A DNA stretch of 64,000 nucleotides from Pseudonocardia abyssalis (GCF_019263705.2 NZ_JADQDK010000001.1:4836001-4900000), one strand, 5' to 3'. Numbered from the stretch's first letter, positions 53,516-62,317 are shown. The notes: generated from the letters alone by a model not told the origin. A program made the numbers and translations.

Positions 53516-54181
53516 TCAGGAAGGAGGTCGCGACACGACCCGGACGCGGCCCTCACCGGCCGGACCCGCGGGCCGTCCCAGGCCGTCCGGCCGGCCCGGA
53601 AGTGGCCACGGCACCTGCGCAGCCGCCGCCGCTCCGATGACGTCGAAGGCGAGCTGTGCCCCGCTGAGGGCGCCGGCCAGGGCCGCCGGGGTGTCGAGGT
53701 CCGCTGTGGCGCGCTGGAAGCGGGCCCAGTCAGCGCCGGGATCCATGCCGCTGCGGCGGAAGAACCCGGTCGCCTCACCTCGGACGAGACCGAGTTCGTG
53801 CTCGACGACGGGGGCGATCGCGCGGCCGCCCATCGCACTGCCGAGCAGGACGTAGCGGGCGCCGACCGCTTCGGGAAGCGACCCGAAAGGTCGCAGTGCC
53901 ACCACGTGCGCGGCGGGGGTGTCGGGCCGGCCGAGGACGTCGAGGTCACGGTGCAGGAGGTCCGAGGCGTCGCCGAGCCGGGGATCGAGACCCACCTCGG
54001 CCCAACCGTCCACTCCGTGCAGGGCCTCCTCGAGTGGCTGCCACGCGGTCACGAGGGCGTGCAGCAGGACGGCCAGGTCCGTGCGGGTACGAACGGAGCC
54101 GGGCAGCCCCAGCCGGGCGTCCAGACGCGCGTGGCAGGTGCGTGTGTGGGTGCGCAGGTGCTCCGCCAGGAGGGATCGCAC
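53516..54181 (-). CDS. bphO: Biliverdin-producing heme oxygenase (BphO-like)
   Basis: 221 residues. Starts LLAEHLRTHTRTCHARLDARLG, with the proximal-His motif (H17) of HemO/BphO, and has the distal-helix Gly-rich segment ARYVLLGSAMGGRAIAPVVEHEL. It opens haem to biliverdin, the chromophore of the bacteriophytochrome encoded just upstream (6-bp gap). The C-terminal ~45 residues are Pro/Gly/Arg-rich and probably disordered. GTG start. Last gene of the operon. Confidence 0.88.
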   Translation of the reverse strand: MRSLLAEHLRTHTRTCHARLDARLGLPGSVRTRTDLAVLLHALVTAWQPLEEALHGVDGWAEVGLDPRLGDASDLLHRDLDVLGRPDTPAAHVVALRPFGSLPEAVGARYVLLGSAMGGRAIAPVVEHELGLVRGEATGFFRRSGMDPGADWARFQRATADLDTPAALAGALSGAQLAFDVIGAAAAAQVPWPLPGRPDGLGRPAGPAGEGRVRVVSRPPS

Positions 54182-54187
54182 GGCGGG

Positions 54188-56497
54188 TCAGCTCCGACCT
54201 GGCGGGGTCGTGGGAAGGGTGAGCCAGAAGGTGGCCCCGTGCCCGAGGTCGGAGTCGACCCAGAGCCGGCCGCCGTGGCGCTCGACGATCTTCCGGGCGA
54301 TCGCGAGGCCGGCCCCCATGCCGGAGCCGCGGTCCGGGTCCAGCCGCCGGAACAGCCGGAACACGTCTTCGTGGTGGTGGGGTGCGATCCCGATGCCGTT
54401 GTCGCGCACGTACACGGCATCGACCGAACCCCGGGTGTGCGGTGGCTGGACGGGCGCAGTACCGATGTCGACCCAACGGGGTTCGTCGTGGGCGTATTTG
54501 ATGGCGTTGACGACGAGATTCGTGAGCACCTCGCGCAGCAGTGCCCGCTCGCCGGAGACGACCGGGAGCGCGCTGGATCTGCGGATCCGGACGCCCGCCG
54601 CGGACGCGCGTTCGGCGACCAGCTCGATGACCTGGTCGGCGAGGGTGGTCATGTCCACGGTTGCGGTGCCGGGTTGGCTGCGGCCGACCTGCGAGAAGTG
54701 CAGCAGCGAGGTGAGGAGCTCGTCCATCCGCCCGGCGAGCACGCGGGTCGTCTGCAGCCGGCGGACGGTGCCGGCGTCGAGGTCCGGGGCGTCCTCGAGG
54801 GCGAAGTCCGCCGAGTTCGCGATTCCTCGCAGAGGCTCCTTCAGGTCGTGGGCGACGACGTAGGCGAACGAGTCGAGATCGTCGTTGCTCCGTCGGAGCT
54901 CGGCGTTGGCCTCGCCGAGCTCGGCCGCATGCCGCAGGACGAGCTCGGACACGGCCCGTCCCAGACTGGTGGCCAGCTCCACCTCGGTGGCCGACCAGGG
55001 CCGTGAGCGGCCGCGGACGGTCTCGCGCCAGACGCTGTGCGAGCCGCGTGGGCTCAGCCGCTGGCCGCGCGAGCCGATCACTGCAGGACGCGACGGATCG
55101 GCCGCCCACTCGACCGTGCGCAGGATCTCCGGCCGGAACCAGGCGATCAGGTCGCCGTCACCGCTGAGCGGGAGCACCAGCACCCCACTCGTCGGCCCGG
55201 CGAGATCGGCGAACTCCGGGAACGCCGCCGACAGCCGGTCGGTGCTCCAGACGGACCCCGGCGGCCCGATCGGCAGCCGGTCGAGGAGGTCGGCGACCAC
55301 CGTGGCGTCGGGCAGGTCCCCGCGGCCGTCGATCCGGCCGTGGAGCCGGACGAGCGCCCCGGAGGCGGGGACGAGATCGAGGAGGCCGTGGTCGTCGGCG
55401 AGTAGTGCGGCCGGCGGCCCGGCGGGGATGGCGGTGACGATGCGCGTCAGGGTGGTGTGCGCGTCGGCCCGGGCCCTCTCCTGCTCGCTGCGCTCGATCG
55501 CCACCAGCTGCAGCGACAGCGCTGCGCCGAGGAACTCGCAGGCGGCGCGCGTCTCCGGGGCCAGGAGCAGTGGCCGTGAGTGGTGACAGGCCACCAGACC
55601 CCAGAGGCTTCCGTCTTTGATCAGGGAGATCGACATCGATGCGGCGACACCGATGTTGCGCAGGTAGTCGAGGTGGTAGGGGGACAGGCTGCGCAGCACC
55701 GAGCCCGACAGATCGAGGGGCCGGTCGGTGCCCGGGACGGTGGGCGGCACCAGCGCGGCGGACGGGTCGTCGACGTCGGCGATCGACCTGATCCAGTTGC
55801 GCAGGTAGAGCCTCCGGGCCTGGGGCGGCACGTCGATCGCCGGGAACCACAGGCCGAGCCAGGACTCCCAGTCCGGGTGACGGTCCTCCGCGATCACGTG
55901 GCCGGGCCCGTCACCGTCGAAGCGGTAGATCACGACCCGGCTGTAGCCGGTCAGTCGCCGGATCTCCTCCACCGCCCGGTCGGCGAGTTCGACCACGGTC
56001 GGGGAGCTCTGCAGGGTCTGCAGCGTTCGCCGGATGCGGCCGGTGAACGCGGAGAACGCGAACGGTCCCTCCCGTCGGGCCGGTTCGAACTCGCAGAGGA
56101 CCAGGCCGTCGCTACGACTCACCGTCACGTCGACGTCCGTCGCCGCGTCAGGTCCCGGCTCACCGAGGTGCTCCAGGCGCATCGGCAGCAGCGAGGACTC
56201 ACCCGCTGCGAGGTCGTGGACGGCGCGACGGAGCAGCTCGGTCTGGCCTGCGCCGATCAGGTCGGTGATCGGACGTTCCAGCAACCGGTCCGGTTCCCGG
56301 CCCAGCACCGGCCCCGAGTTGGCACTCACCACCCGCACCACCAGGGCCGTGTCCACGGCGACGAGCACACCGTGGGACTGCGTGGCCCCCAGGAGATGGA
56401 TCGGCTCGGACCGGCATACCTCGAGGTCGACCGGGGTGCCCGACGCGTACTCCGCCGCCGCGTCGAGAGCCGTGTCGTGGTCGACGGCCCGGCTCAT
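54188..56497 (-). CDS. bphP: Bacteriophytochrome sensor histidine kinase
   Basis: 769 residues. A PAS domain with the biliverdin-binding Cys (C28 in LEVCRSEPIHLLGATQSHGVLVAVD); a GAF domain with the DIP-type motif (FPAIDVPPQARRLYLRNWIRSIADVD) and RFDGDG; a PHY domain; then HisKA (SFAYVVAHDLKEPLRGIANSADFAL, phospho-His) and HATPase (NLVVNAIKYAH, RDNGIGIAP, GSGMGAGLAIARKI). It senses red/far-red light and phosphorylates its partner regulator. The ATG start overlaps the response regulator stop by 4 bp (ATGA). Confidence 0.96.
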   Translation of the reverse strand: MSRAVDHDTALDAAAEYASGTPVDLEVCRSEPIHLLGATQSHGVLVAVDTALVVRVVSANSGPVLGREPDRLLERPITDLIGAGQTELLRRAVHDLAAGESSLLPMRLEHLGEPGPDAATDVDVTVSRSDGLVLCEFEPARREGPFAFSAFTGRIRRTLQTLQSSPTVVELADRAVEEIRRLTGYSRVVIYRFDGDGPGHVIAEDRHPDWESWLGLWFPAIDVPPQARRLYLRNWIRSIADVDDPSAALVPPTVPGTDRPLDLSGSVLRSLSPYHLDYLRNIGVAASMSISLIKDGSLWGLVACHHSRPLLLAPETRAACEFLGAALSLQLVAIERSEQERARADAHTTLTRIVTAIPAGPPAALLADDHGLLDLVPASGALVRLHGRIDGRGDLPDATVVADLLDRLPIGPPGSVWSTDRLSAAFPEFADLAGPTSGVLVLPLSGDGDLIAWFRPEILRTVEWAADPSRPAVIGSRGQRLSPRGSHSVWRETVRGRSRPWSATEVELATSLGRAVSELVLRHAAELGEANAELRRSNDDLDSFAYVVAHDLKEPLRGIANSADFALEDAPDLDAGTVRRLQTTRVLAGRMDELLTSLLHFSQVGRSQPGTATVDMTTLADQVIELVAERASAAGVRIRRSSALPVVSGERALLREVLTNLVVNAIKYAHDEPRWVDIGTAPVQPPHTRGSVDAVYVRDNGIGIAPHHHEDVFRLFRRLDPDRGSGMGAGLAIARKIVERHGGRLWVDSDLGHGATFWLTLPTTPPGRS

Positions 56498-56907
56498 GCG
56501 GTCACGGCCCCGCCGTGCGGGAGCCAGTAGTCGAGGGCACCGCACAGCGCGGCACAGAACATGGCGTAGTCGACCGGTTTGAACACGTAGCCGTTGGCCC
56601 CCGCCCGGTAGCACTGCTCGACGTCGCGTGGATCGGTGGAGGACGTCAGCACCACGACCACGAGGTCGGCGAGCTCCGGCCGACCCCGGATCTCGCTCAG
56701 CACGCTGCGCCCGTCGACCCCGGGCAGGTTCAGGTCGAGCAGCACGACGTCCGGTCGGCCGACGGTGTCATCGAGCAGCCGGTCGAGCGCACGACGGCCG
56801 TCGGCGATCGCCTCCAACTCCGTCGTGGGGTACGACCGGGCCATGGTGCGCTGCACGGCTTCGACGTCCTCGGCGGAGTCCTCGATCATCAGGACCAGAT
56901 CAGTCAT
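56494..56907 (-). CDS. Phytochrome-type single-domain response regulator
   Basis: 137 residues: a receiver domain alone (MIEDSAEDVEAVQRTM, phospho-acceptor D58 in VVLLDLNLPGVDG, Thr/Ser switch in VVLTSS, Lys in YVFKPVDY), of the Rcp1 family paired with phytochromes. Its output is by protein contact. Overlaps both neighbours by 4 bp (ATGA), so it is translationally coupled to the kinase. Confidence 0.95.
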   Translation of the reverse strand: MTDLVLMIEDSAEDVEAVQRTMARSYPTTELEAIADGRRALDRLLDDTVGRPDVVLLDLNLPGVDGRSVLSEIRGRPELADLVVVVLTSSTDPRDVEQCYRAGANGYVFKPVDYAMFCAALCGALDYWLPHGGAVTA

Positions 56908-57230
56908 CCGTGCTCCATCTCGACCTCACACCAGAACCCCGGCGCCATCCCGTCGAGTGCTCCCAGACGCAACGCCGCCGTGTGGAAGGGGCCCTCGCCC
57001 ATCGGGGGCGGTTGCCGGTCGCCCCCGACGCCTGGCGGTGACGCGACCGCCACACGAAGCTCGAAACGCAGGCCGCGGCCGAGTTCGAAGACCACCAGCT
57101 CGCACCCCGACTCCGCGGCGGTGGTCCACCGGTCGGCGAGATGCCCCACGATCGTCGCGATGACGCTCGGCCGTTCGGTGGGCCGGCGGTGTCCCACCCT
57201 GCCCAGGCCGTCGATCACCGCGGCCCGCAC
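56904..57230 (-). CDS. Small hypothetical protein in phytochrome operon
   Basis: 108 residues from a GTG: AAVIDGLGRVGHRRPTERPSVIATIVGHLADRWTTAAESGCELVVFELGRGLRFELRVAVASPPG..GPFHTAALRLGALDGMAPGFWCEVEMEHG. An alpha/beta protein without recognised motif. It may be a diverged, truncated member of the anti-sigma or phosphatase-partner class, given its place between the SpoIIE phosphatase and the response regulator with ATGA overlap. I cannot name the family. Confidence 0.65.
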   Translation of the reverse strand: MRAAVIDGLGRVGHRRPTERPSVIATIVGHLADRWTTAAESGCELVVFELGRGLRFELRVAVASPPGVGGDRQPPPMGEGPFHTAALRLGALDGMAPGFWCEVEMEHG

Positions 57231-57266
57231 CCGACCGGCGAGGTACTGCCCGGGAGGAATCGTGGT

Positions 57267-60044
57267 CTAGAGGACCGGCTGACCGCGCAACCGCACGGCC
57301 ACCATCGCGACGTCGTCGTCGTCGCGGTCGCGGTACCTCGCCAACAGGTCCGAGATCCGGTCGAGCAACAGACCGGACGGGAGGCCGGCGGAATCGGCCA
57401 GACCCAGTAACAGCCCATCGGTCTCGAGCATGCCGGCCGGGCCACGCGACTCGGTCACGCCGTCGGTGTAGATGAGCACGGTGTCGCCGGCATCGAGGCG
57501 GATCGATGTCTCCGCGAACGGAGGATCGCCGATCGCCCCGAGCATGGGGTTCACCGTCCCGATCTCTTCCGGAGGCTCGCCCGCGCGGATCAGTACGGGA
57601 AGGGGATGGCCGGCGGCACACACCGTGACCTCGGTGTGCAGGCCGTCGACCGAGATGCTGATCACCACGGCCGTCGTGAGCCGCTCGTACCCCGGGATGC
57701 TGCTGCGCAGGGTGCGGTTGAGCCGGGACAGCGCGGCGGAGGGGCTGGCACCGTCCTCCAGCACCACCCGCAGTGTGTGCCGCGCGATCGCGGTGATGCC
57801 CGCGGCCTGCGGCCCGCGCCCGCACACGTCCCCGATGACGACGGCCAACGAACCGTCCGGGCGCGGGACGGCGTCGTAGAAGTCGCCGCCGATGCCCAGC
57901 GCGGTGTCTGCGGGGTGGTAGCGGGCGGCCAACTCGATATCGGGGAGCTGTGGCAACGACGGTGGCAAGAGCCTGCGGGCCAGGGCCCGGGCCGCCTCGT
58001 CGCGCTGCTGGTACAGCAGAGCGTTGTCGATGGCGACCGCGATGCGCGAGACCAGCGACTCCACGAACGGGATCCGCGGGGGCCGTCCGCCCAGACCGGG
58101 CCGGGCCTGGGCGAGGGAGACCACGCCGAGCAGTCGGCCGTGTGCTCGCAGTGGCACCGACAGCACCCAGCACCCGGCGACGGTGCCGACCTCGGTCCGG
58201 CCGCCGGCCAGTACCCGCTCGGCCAGTCCGAAGCCGGCAGTGCTGCCCGCAGTCGGGTGCGTGGCCCGCTGCTGCTCCGTCCACATCTCCGCCTCGGCCC
58301 GGGCGTCGACGTGGGCGACGGCGGCCGGACGCAGGGTTCCGTCGTCGACGAGATGCACCACGCACCGCCCGGCGAGACCCGGGACCGCGATCCGGGCGGC
58401 GCGCGCCAGCGTCTGTTCGACGTCCAGTCCGAGATCGAGCTGCGACGACGCCTCCATCAGGAAGGCCATCTCCGCGCGGACAGTCTCGTCCTGCCCGGCG
58501 AGCTCGATACGGGCGAGACTCCTGGCGAGCACTCCGGCCATCTCTCCGATCACGTCCTCACCACTCGATCCGATGCGTCGGCCCCCTTCCAGGGCCAGCA
58601 CGATCACGGCGGGCCGGGCCGTGGGCAACGGCCAGGCCACCACCGCCGGGGCGCCGAGGACGAGCAGGTCCGGCAGCAGCGCGGAGAACCGCGCCATCAC
58701 CTCCGTCAGGTCGGGTGCGTGCACCGGTAGGTGCAGCTGGAGGCACTCCTGGACCCCGGGGGTGGAGTACGCGGCGTCGACAGCCAGCCCGCGCATCGCA
58801 CCCGGGGCCGGATCGCGGTCGCCGGACCCGGGTGCCGGGACGAACGCCGCTCCCTTGACCCCGGGCAACCGGGTCAGGTGATCGACAGCGATCTCGGCGA
58901 CCGCGGCGGCGGTCTCGGTCCCGATCAGTGAGTCCCGCAGCGCCCTGAGCCGCGCCGCCCGGTCCGCCGCTCTCCGCTGGTCGCGGAGAGCAGCCTGCAT
59001 GGCCAGCTCGTGGCCGACCGCAGCGGCCACGTCGGTGAGGGAACCGACGGCGGATGCAGGCCATTCGCGCGGTGACCGATCGACGACGCACAGCGCGCCG
59101 ATCACGTGTCCCTCGCTCGAGATCGGAACTCCGATGTAGGCACCCACGGCCCCGGACGTCACCGCCGGCAACGAGCTGAGTCGGCCGTCCCGGGTCGCGT
59201 CCGGGATCTCCACCGGCCCGTCCTCGGAGAGCGTGACCAGGCACAGCGATTCCTCGACGGGCTGATCGGCCCCGAGCGGACCCTCTCCGTGACCTCCGAC
59301 CACGGTGCGGTCCTGATCGACCAGCGCGACATGGGCGAGGGGCGCGTCGCACACTCCCGCGGCCAGCCGCGCGAACCGGTCGAGGCCGGCCCGCACGTTC
59401 CCGACCGAGTACCGCAGCCGTTGCACCGCGGCCAGCCGACCAGGGTCGGAGAGCGGGATGCACACCCGCCGGGCGCCGGGCGGACCCACCGTGATCCCGT
59501 CGGCGATCCGGGCGAGCGCGCCCGCGATCTGATCCGACAGCGCCAGCAGGAACAACCGCTCAGCGGCGGAGAACGAGTGCTCCCCGGTGAACGCGACACC
59601 GAGTACGCCCAGCTCGCGGTCGTCCGCGACGAGGGGAAGCGAAGCCGTCGCGCCGAACCCCGACCCGATCGCCGCGAGAGCGGGATAGAGCTGCTGCTTG
59701 ACCAGGACACTCGGGAGCCAGACGGCACTGCGCCGACGGAGGGCGTCGGTGATGGGCAACGTCTCGTCGTAGGGGATCAACTCCCACCCGTCACTCGAAC
59801 GACCCATCCTGAGGCTCCCTGCGAGACTCAGGCCGTCGTGACGACACAGGTAGAGCACCGCACCCGCGGCCCCGATCGCACCGACACCCTGCCCGAGCGC
59901 CACCGACCCGAGATCGTCCAGACTCATCGATTCAGCACAGGCTGCGGACACCATCTGCAGCCGGGCCAGGAGTGGATACGCCTCTTCGGCATCGGATCGC
60001 GACCTCGACAGCTCGCCGAGCCCGGGCAAGTCTGGCTCCAGCAC
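57267..60044 (-). CDS. Multi-GAF SpoIIE/RsbU-type PP2C phosphatase
   Basis: 925 residues. Four GAF-like sensor units in sequence (about 20-190, 215-360, 385-515, 530-670), e.g. LGVLGVAFTGEHSFSAAERLFLLALSDQIAGAL and PISSEGHVIGALCVVDRSPREWPASAVGSL. The C-terminus (~690-925) is SpoIIE/PP2C: ARYHPADTALGIGGDFYDAVPRPDGSLAVVIGDVCGRGPQAAGITA, VCAAGHPLPVLI, LIYTDGVTESR, DDDVAMVAVRLRG. Such phosphatases activate an anti-anti-sigma factor. GTG start. It heads the minus-strand operon with the phytochrome. Confidence 0.93.
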   Translation of the reverse strand: MLEPDLPGLGELSRSRSDAEEAYPLLARLQMVSAACAESMSLDDLGSVALGQGVGAIGAAGAVLYLCRHDGLSLAGSLRMGRSSDGWELIPYDETLPITDALRRRSAVWLPSVLVKQQLYPALAAIGSGFGATASLPLVADDRELGVLGVAFTGEHSFSAAERLFLLALSDQIAGALARIADGITVGPPGARRVCIPLSDPGRLAAVQRLRYSVGNVRAGLDRFARLAAGVCDAPLAHVALVDQDRTVVGGHGEGPLGADQPVEESLCLVTLSEDGPVEIPDATRDGRLSSLPAVTSGAVGAYIGVPISSEGHVIGALCVVDRSPREWPASAVGSLTDVAAAVGHELAMQAALRDQRRAADRAARLRALRDSLIGTETAAAVAEIAVDHLTRLPGVKGAAFVPAPGSGDRDPAPGAMRGLAVDAAYSTPGVQECLQLHLPVHAPDLTEVMARFSALLPDLLVLGAPAVVAWPLPTARPAVIVLALEGGRRIGSSGEDVIGEMAGVLARSLARIELAGQDETVRAEMAFLMEASSQLDLGLDVEQTLARAARIAVPGLAGRCVVHLVDDGTLRPAAVAHVDARAEAEMWTEQQRATHPTAGSTAGFGLAERVLAGGRTEVGTVAGCWVLSVPLRAHGRLLGVVSLAQARPGLGGRPPRIPFVESLVSRIAVAIDNALLYQQRDEAARALARRLLPPSLPQLPDIELAARYHPADTALGIGGDFYDAVPRPDGSLAVVIGDVCGRGPQAAGITAIARHTLRVVLEDGASPSAALSRLNRTLRSSIPGYERLTTAVVISISVDGLHTEVTVCAAGHPLPVLIRAGEPPEEIGTVNPMLGAIGDPPFAETSIRLDAGDTVLIYTDGVTESRGPAGMLETDGLLLGLADSAGLPSGLLLDRISDLLARYRDRDDDDVAMVAVRLRGQPVL

Positions 60045-60471
60045 GCCACTACCTCCTCGATGCGGTTCTCATCCACCACGGTCCTGAGGTCACACGATCA
60101 CCAGCGACCTGGTCGGGGCCCCGCCTCTGAGGGGTCGAAGTAATAAGCCTGTCGAACTATATGGCTGCCGAGCCTCTATGGCGAGACGGTCGCCGGAAGA
60201 GGCAATAGTGAAGTGAATGCCGATATGAGGGCTTTGTGACCGATTCAGGCGTTGTCATCGCCCGCCGTCTGGACCATCCGCGATCGATGTGCCACGCAGA
60301 GCGACAACCCCGCGGACTCTGAGCGAACGGCCCCCTGGATGCGTCAGGACGTCGAGCGGCCGGTCCTCGCCCGCCCGGGCGACCGAGGCCTGCTCGATGA
60401 CGTCGGACTGATCGGCCCCGGACTGATCGGCCCGGACTGATCGGCCCGAACGCATCCCTCTCGATACGCTC
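60045..60471. other. 427-bp divergent promoter region
   Basis: No gene. The left part is unusually AT-rich for this genome (AATAAGCCTGTCGAACTATATGG around 60140-60165), likely promoter of the SpoIIE operon. The right part carries three copies of GGACTGATCGGCCC before the MarR gene. Confidence 0.55.
60404..60447. repeat. Triplicate GGACTGATCGGCCC repeat
   Basis: Three direct copies of GGACTGATCGGCCC (14-15-bp period) about 25 bp upstream of the MarR start. Could be operator sites or slippage product. Confidence 0.75.
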
Positions 60472-60987
60472 GTGTTCGTGAACGACGGGGCGAGACTGGC
60501 AGCGGCCATCCGGCAGATCGTCCTGACCGTCGAGCGGTACCGCCTGCAGGCGGCCAGGACCGCGTTCGGCGTCGGGGACACCGAGATGGAAGCCCTCTCA
60601 CAGCTGTTCGTCACCGAGTCGAGCACTCCGACCGAACTCGCGCGTCACCTCCACCTGACAACCCCCTCCGTGACAGACCTGGTCGACAGGCTCGTCTCGG
60701 GTGGCCTCGTGGTGCGCAGTTCGCATCCGACAGACCGGCGGAAGATCGTCGTGACGCTCAGTGCGACCGCCCGGTCGAAGATGGAGGACATGTTCGCCGT
60801 GGTCACCGACGTGACCTTGCGGGCGACCGAGACTCTGACACCTGCCGAGCGCACGATCGTGATCGACTGCCTGGCCTCCGTCTCCGACGCCTACGAGGAG
60901 ACGATCGCGGCTATGACGGCCGGCCCAGGCGGCCGCTTCGCCGCGCACATCGCCTCCCCCGCCGCCGTGCCGCCCGGCCCACCCTGA
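60472..60987 (+). CDS. MarR family transcriptional regulator
   Basis: 171 residues: winged HTH (SSTPTELARHLHLTTPSVTDLVDRLVSGGLVVRSSHPTDRRKIVVTLSATARSKME) with the DRR wing. GTG at 60472 or the next GTG at 60478 may be the start. It may act on itself through the triplicate repeat upstream. Immediately followed by a histidine-kinase relic. Confidence 0.88.
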   Translation: MFVNDGARLAAAIRQIVLTVERYRLQAARTAFGVGDTEMEALSQLFVTESSTPTELARHLHLTTPSVTDLVDRLVSGGLVVRSSHPTDRRKIVVTLSATARSKMEDMFAVVTDVTLRATETLTPAERTIVIDCLASVSDAYEETIAAMTAGPGGRFAAHIASPAAVPPGPP

Positions 60988-61085
60988 TCGACACCTCGTG
61001 GATCGTCCGGGCCGGCAGCGTGCAGATCGACCGGCTCACCCCCGGCACCCGGGTCGTCGTCCGTCTCCCGGTGGGTACGGCATGA
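60984..61085 (+). pseudogene. C-terminal remnant of a sensor histidine kinase
   Basis: A 33-codon piece (RAGSVQIDRLTPGTRVVVRLPVGTA then stop) matches the end of HATPase_c domains. The original ATGA overlap with the response regulator start is still there. The rest of the kinase is gone; the MarR gene ends at the break. Confidence 0.65.
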
Positions 61086-61495
61086 CCCGGGTGCTCGTGG
61101 TCGACGACCACCCGATGTTCCGCCGTGGACTCATCGCACTGCTCGAAGCCGGCGGGTACGACGTGGTGGCCGAGGTGATCACCCTGTTCGACGACGAAGC
61201 CTCGGTGAGGGCCGTGCTCGACGCCGGTGCAGACGGCTACATCGTGAAGGAATCCTCGCCCGAGCAGATCATCGCGGCGCTGGACGCCGTGCGGATGGGC
61301 ACGCAGTGGCTGGGCAGCAGTGTCCCGCGGCCCGGCGGATCCACCGCCGCCGCCTCGCCCGACCCGGTCGTCCCCGGCCCGTCGCGCCGGAATCGGCAGT
61401 GGCCGAACTGCTCGGACGCGGCCTGACCGACCAGGTGATCGCCGCCCGCCTCGGCCTGTCCGCCGAGACGGTCGCCCACCACGTCTCCACGATCC
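61082..61495 (+). pseudogene. Decayed NarL/LuxR-type response regulator
   Basis: Starts MTRVLVVDDHPMFRRGLIALLEAGGYDVVAE, then jumps directly to VITLFDDEASVRAVLDAGADGYIVKESSPEQIIAALDAVRMG: about 45 residues with the phospho-acceptor Asp are missing. After a frameshift near 61380 the LuxR HTH appears in another frame (ESAVAELLGRGLTDQVIAARLGLSAETVAHHVSTI) and breaks off before its end. Three lesions make it non-functional. Confidence 0.85.
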
Positions 61496-61511
61496 CATCG
61501 GATGCGTACTC

Positions 61512-61549
61512 GACACGGTGGCAGGAAAGAGACACGGTGGCAGGAAAGA
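61512..61549. repeat. 19-bp perfect tandem duplication at a gene break
   Basis: GACACGGTGGCAGGAAAGA occurs twice in tandem right after the point where the response regulator sequence is lost. Could mark an insertion or excision footprint. Confidence 0.8.
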
Positions 61550-61669
61550 ACCGGGCGTCGCACGAGTCGGGAGCCGACCGCTCGGGGCAGCACTTCCCAC
61601 CCCCGGGAGGCCGTAGCGCCTCCACGACGGCGGCGCGCAGCAGGCTCGACCGGGCGCGCCCCGTCGCGG

Positions 61670-61834
61670 TCAGGAACGCCGGAACCACCGCCGCCACGCA
61701 CCGCCGGAACCCGTCGTCGCCGCGCAGCTGCAGCGCTGCGATGCCGGTACCCCGGCCAGGACCTGATCGACGTGCTGTCCGCATCCGCGGTAGGTGGCCT
61801 TCTTGCACGTCCGGCACATCACTCGCTGGCACAC
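61670..61834 (-). CDS. Small Cys-rich conserved actinobacterial protein
   Basis: 54 residues from the GTG at 61834 (GGAGGA 4 nt upstream). It reads CQRVMCRTCKKATYRGCGQHVDQVLAGVPASQRCSC, a pattern I recognise as a conserved small actinobacterial protein with CxxC..C..H and a final CxC, likely a zinc knuckle. The final ~17 residues are variable. Function unknown. It is divergent from the rhodanese operon, sharing the palindrome-rich promoter region. Confidence 0.7.
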   Translation of the reverse strand: MCQRVMCRTCKKATYRGCGQHVDQVLAGVPASQRCSCAATTGSGGAWRRWFRRS

Positions 61835-61868
61835 GTGGTCCTCCATCGCTCGCATCGAAGGAACCAGC

Positions 61869-61884
61869 ATACCCCATAGGGTAT
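61869..61884. promoter_or_regulatory. CstR/CsoR-type operator 1
   Basis: ATACCC-CATA-GGGTAT, perfect 6-bp arms. First of three palindromes of G/C-tract type upstream of the rhodanese gene. Confidence 0.65.
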
Positions 61885-61904
61885 CTGAGACCCCTGCCAC
61901 AGAG

Positions 61905-61920
61905 ATGCCCCCTGGGGCAT
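61905..61920. promoter_or_regulatory. CstR/CsoR-type operator 2
   Basis: ATGCCCC-CT-GGGGCAT, perfect 7-bp arms; related to the TACCCC-GGGGTA sites but with TG for TA. Confidence 0.5.
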
Positions 61921-61949
61921 GGAAGTCAGAGCGCCACCGTTGTGCCGTA

Positions 61950-61963
61950 TACCCCAGGGGGTA
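61950..61963. promoter_or_regulatory. CstR/CsoR-type operator 3
   Basis: TACCCC-AG-GGGGTA, perfect palindrome about 20 nt before the rhodanese start. This is the classic form recognised by CsoR/CstR-family repressors. Confidence 0.75.
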
Positions 61964-61984
61964 CTACGACGGAGAGGTGCAGAG

Positions 61985-62313
61985 ATGTTGCCGGAGATCG
62001 ATCCACAGCAGTTGGCCCAGATGCGTACGGCCGCCACGGTGACCGTGGTGGACGTGCGCGAGGCGGACGAGTACCGCGCGGGGCACGTGCCCGGCGCCCG
62101 GTCGATGCCACTGGGGGTCCTGGGTGCACGGGTGCCCGAGCTCCCGCGCGACCGGCCGGTGTACGTGGTCTGCCAGTCGGGCGGTCGCAGTGCCCAGGCC
62201 ACGCGGATGCTGCGCGGAGTGGGTGTCGAGGCCGTGAACGTCCGCGGCGGCACCGCCGCCTGGATCCAGACCGGTCAGCCTGTCGAGCACGGCACCGCGA
62301 CGGAGGCGACTCG

Positions 62314-62317
<4 letters not shown>
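61985..62317 (+). CDS. Rhodanese-like sulfurtransferase
   Basis: 110 residues, single rhodanese domain: TVVDVREADEYRAGHVPGARSMPLG and the active loop VCQSGGRSA with catalytic C63. It carries sulfane sulfur as a persulfide. GGAGAGG precedes the ATG. It overlaps the next gene (ATGA). With the persulfide-dioxygenase-like gene and the CstR-type repressor it forms a sulfide/persulfide response operon like cst. Confidence 0.93.

Noticed and set aside
61556-61669. Minus-strand frame with QLRGDDGFRRCVAAVVPAFLTATGRARSS-like sequence as a gene remnant
   Set aside because: The stretch is short, overlaps the 54-aa gene in another frame and resembles no family I can name.
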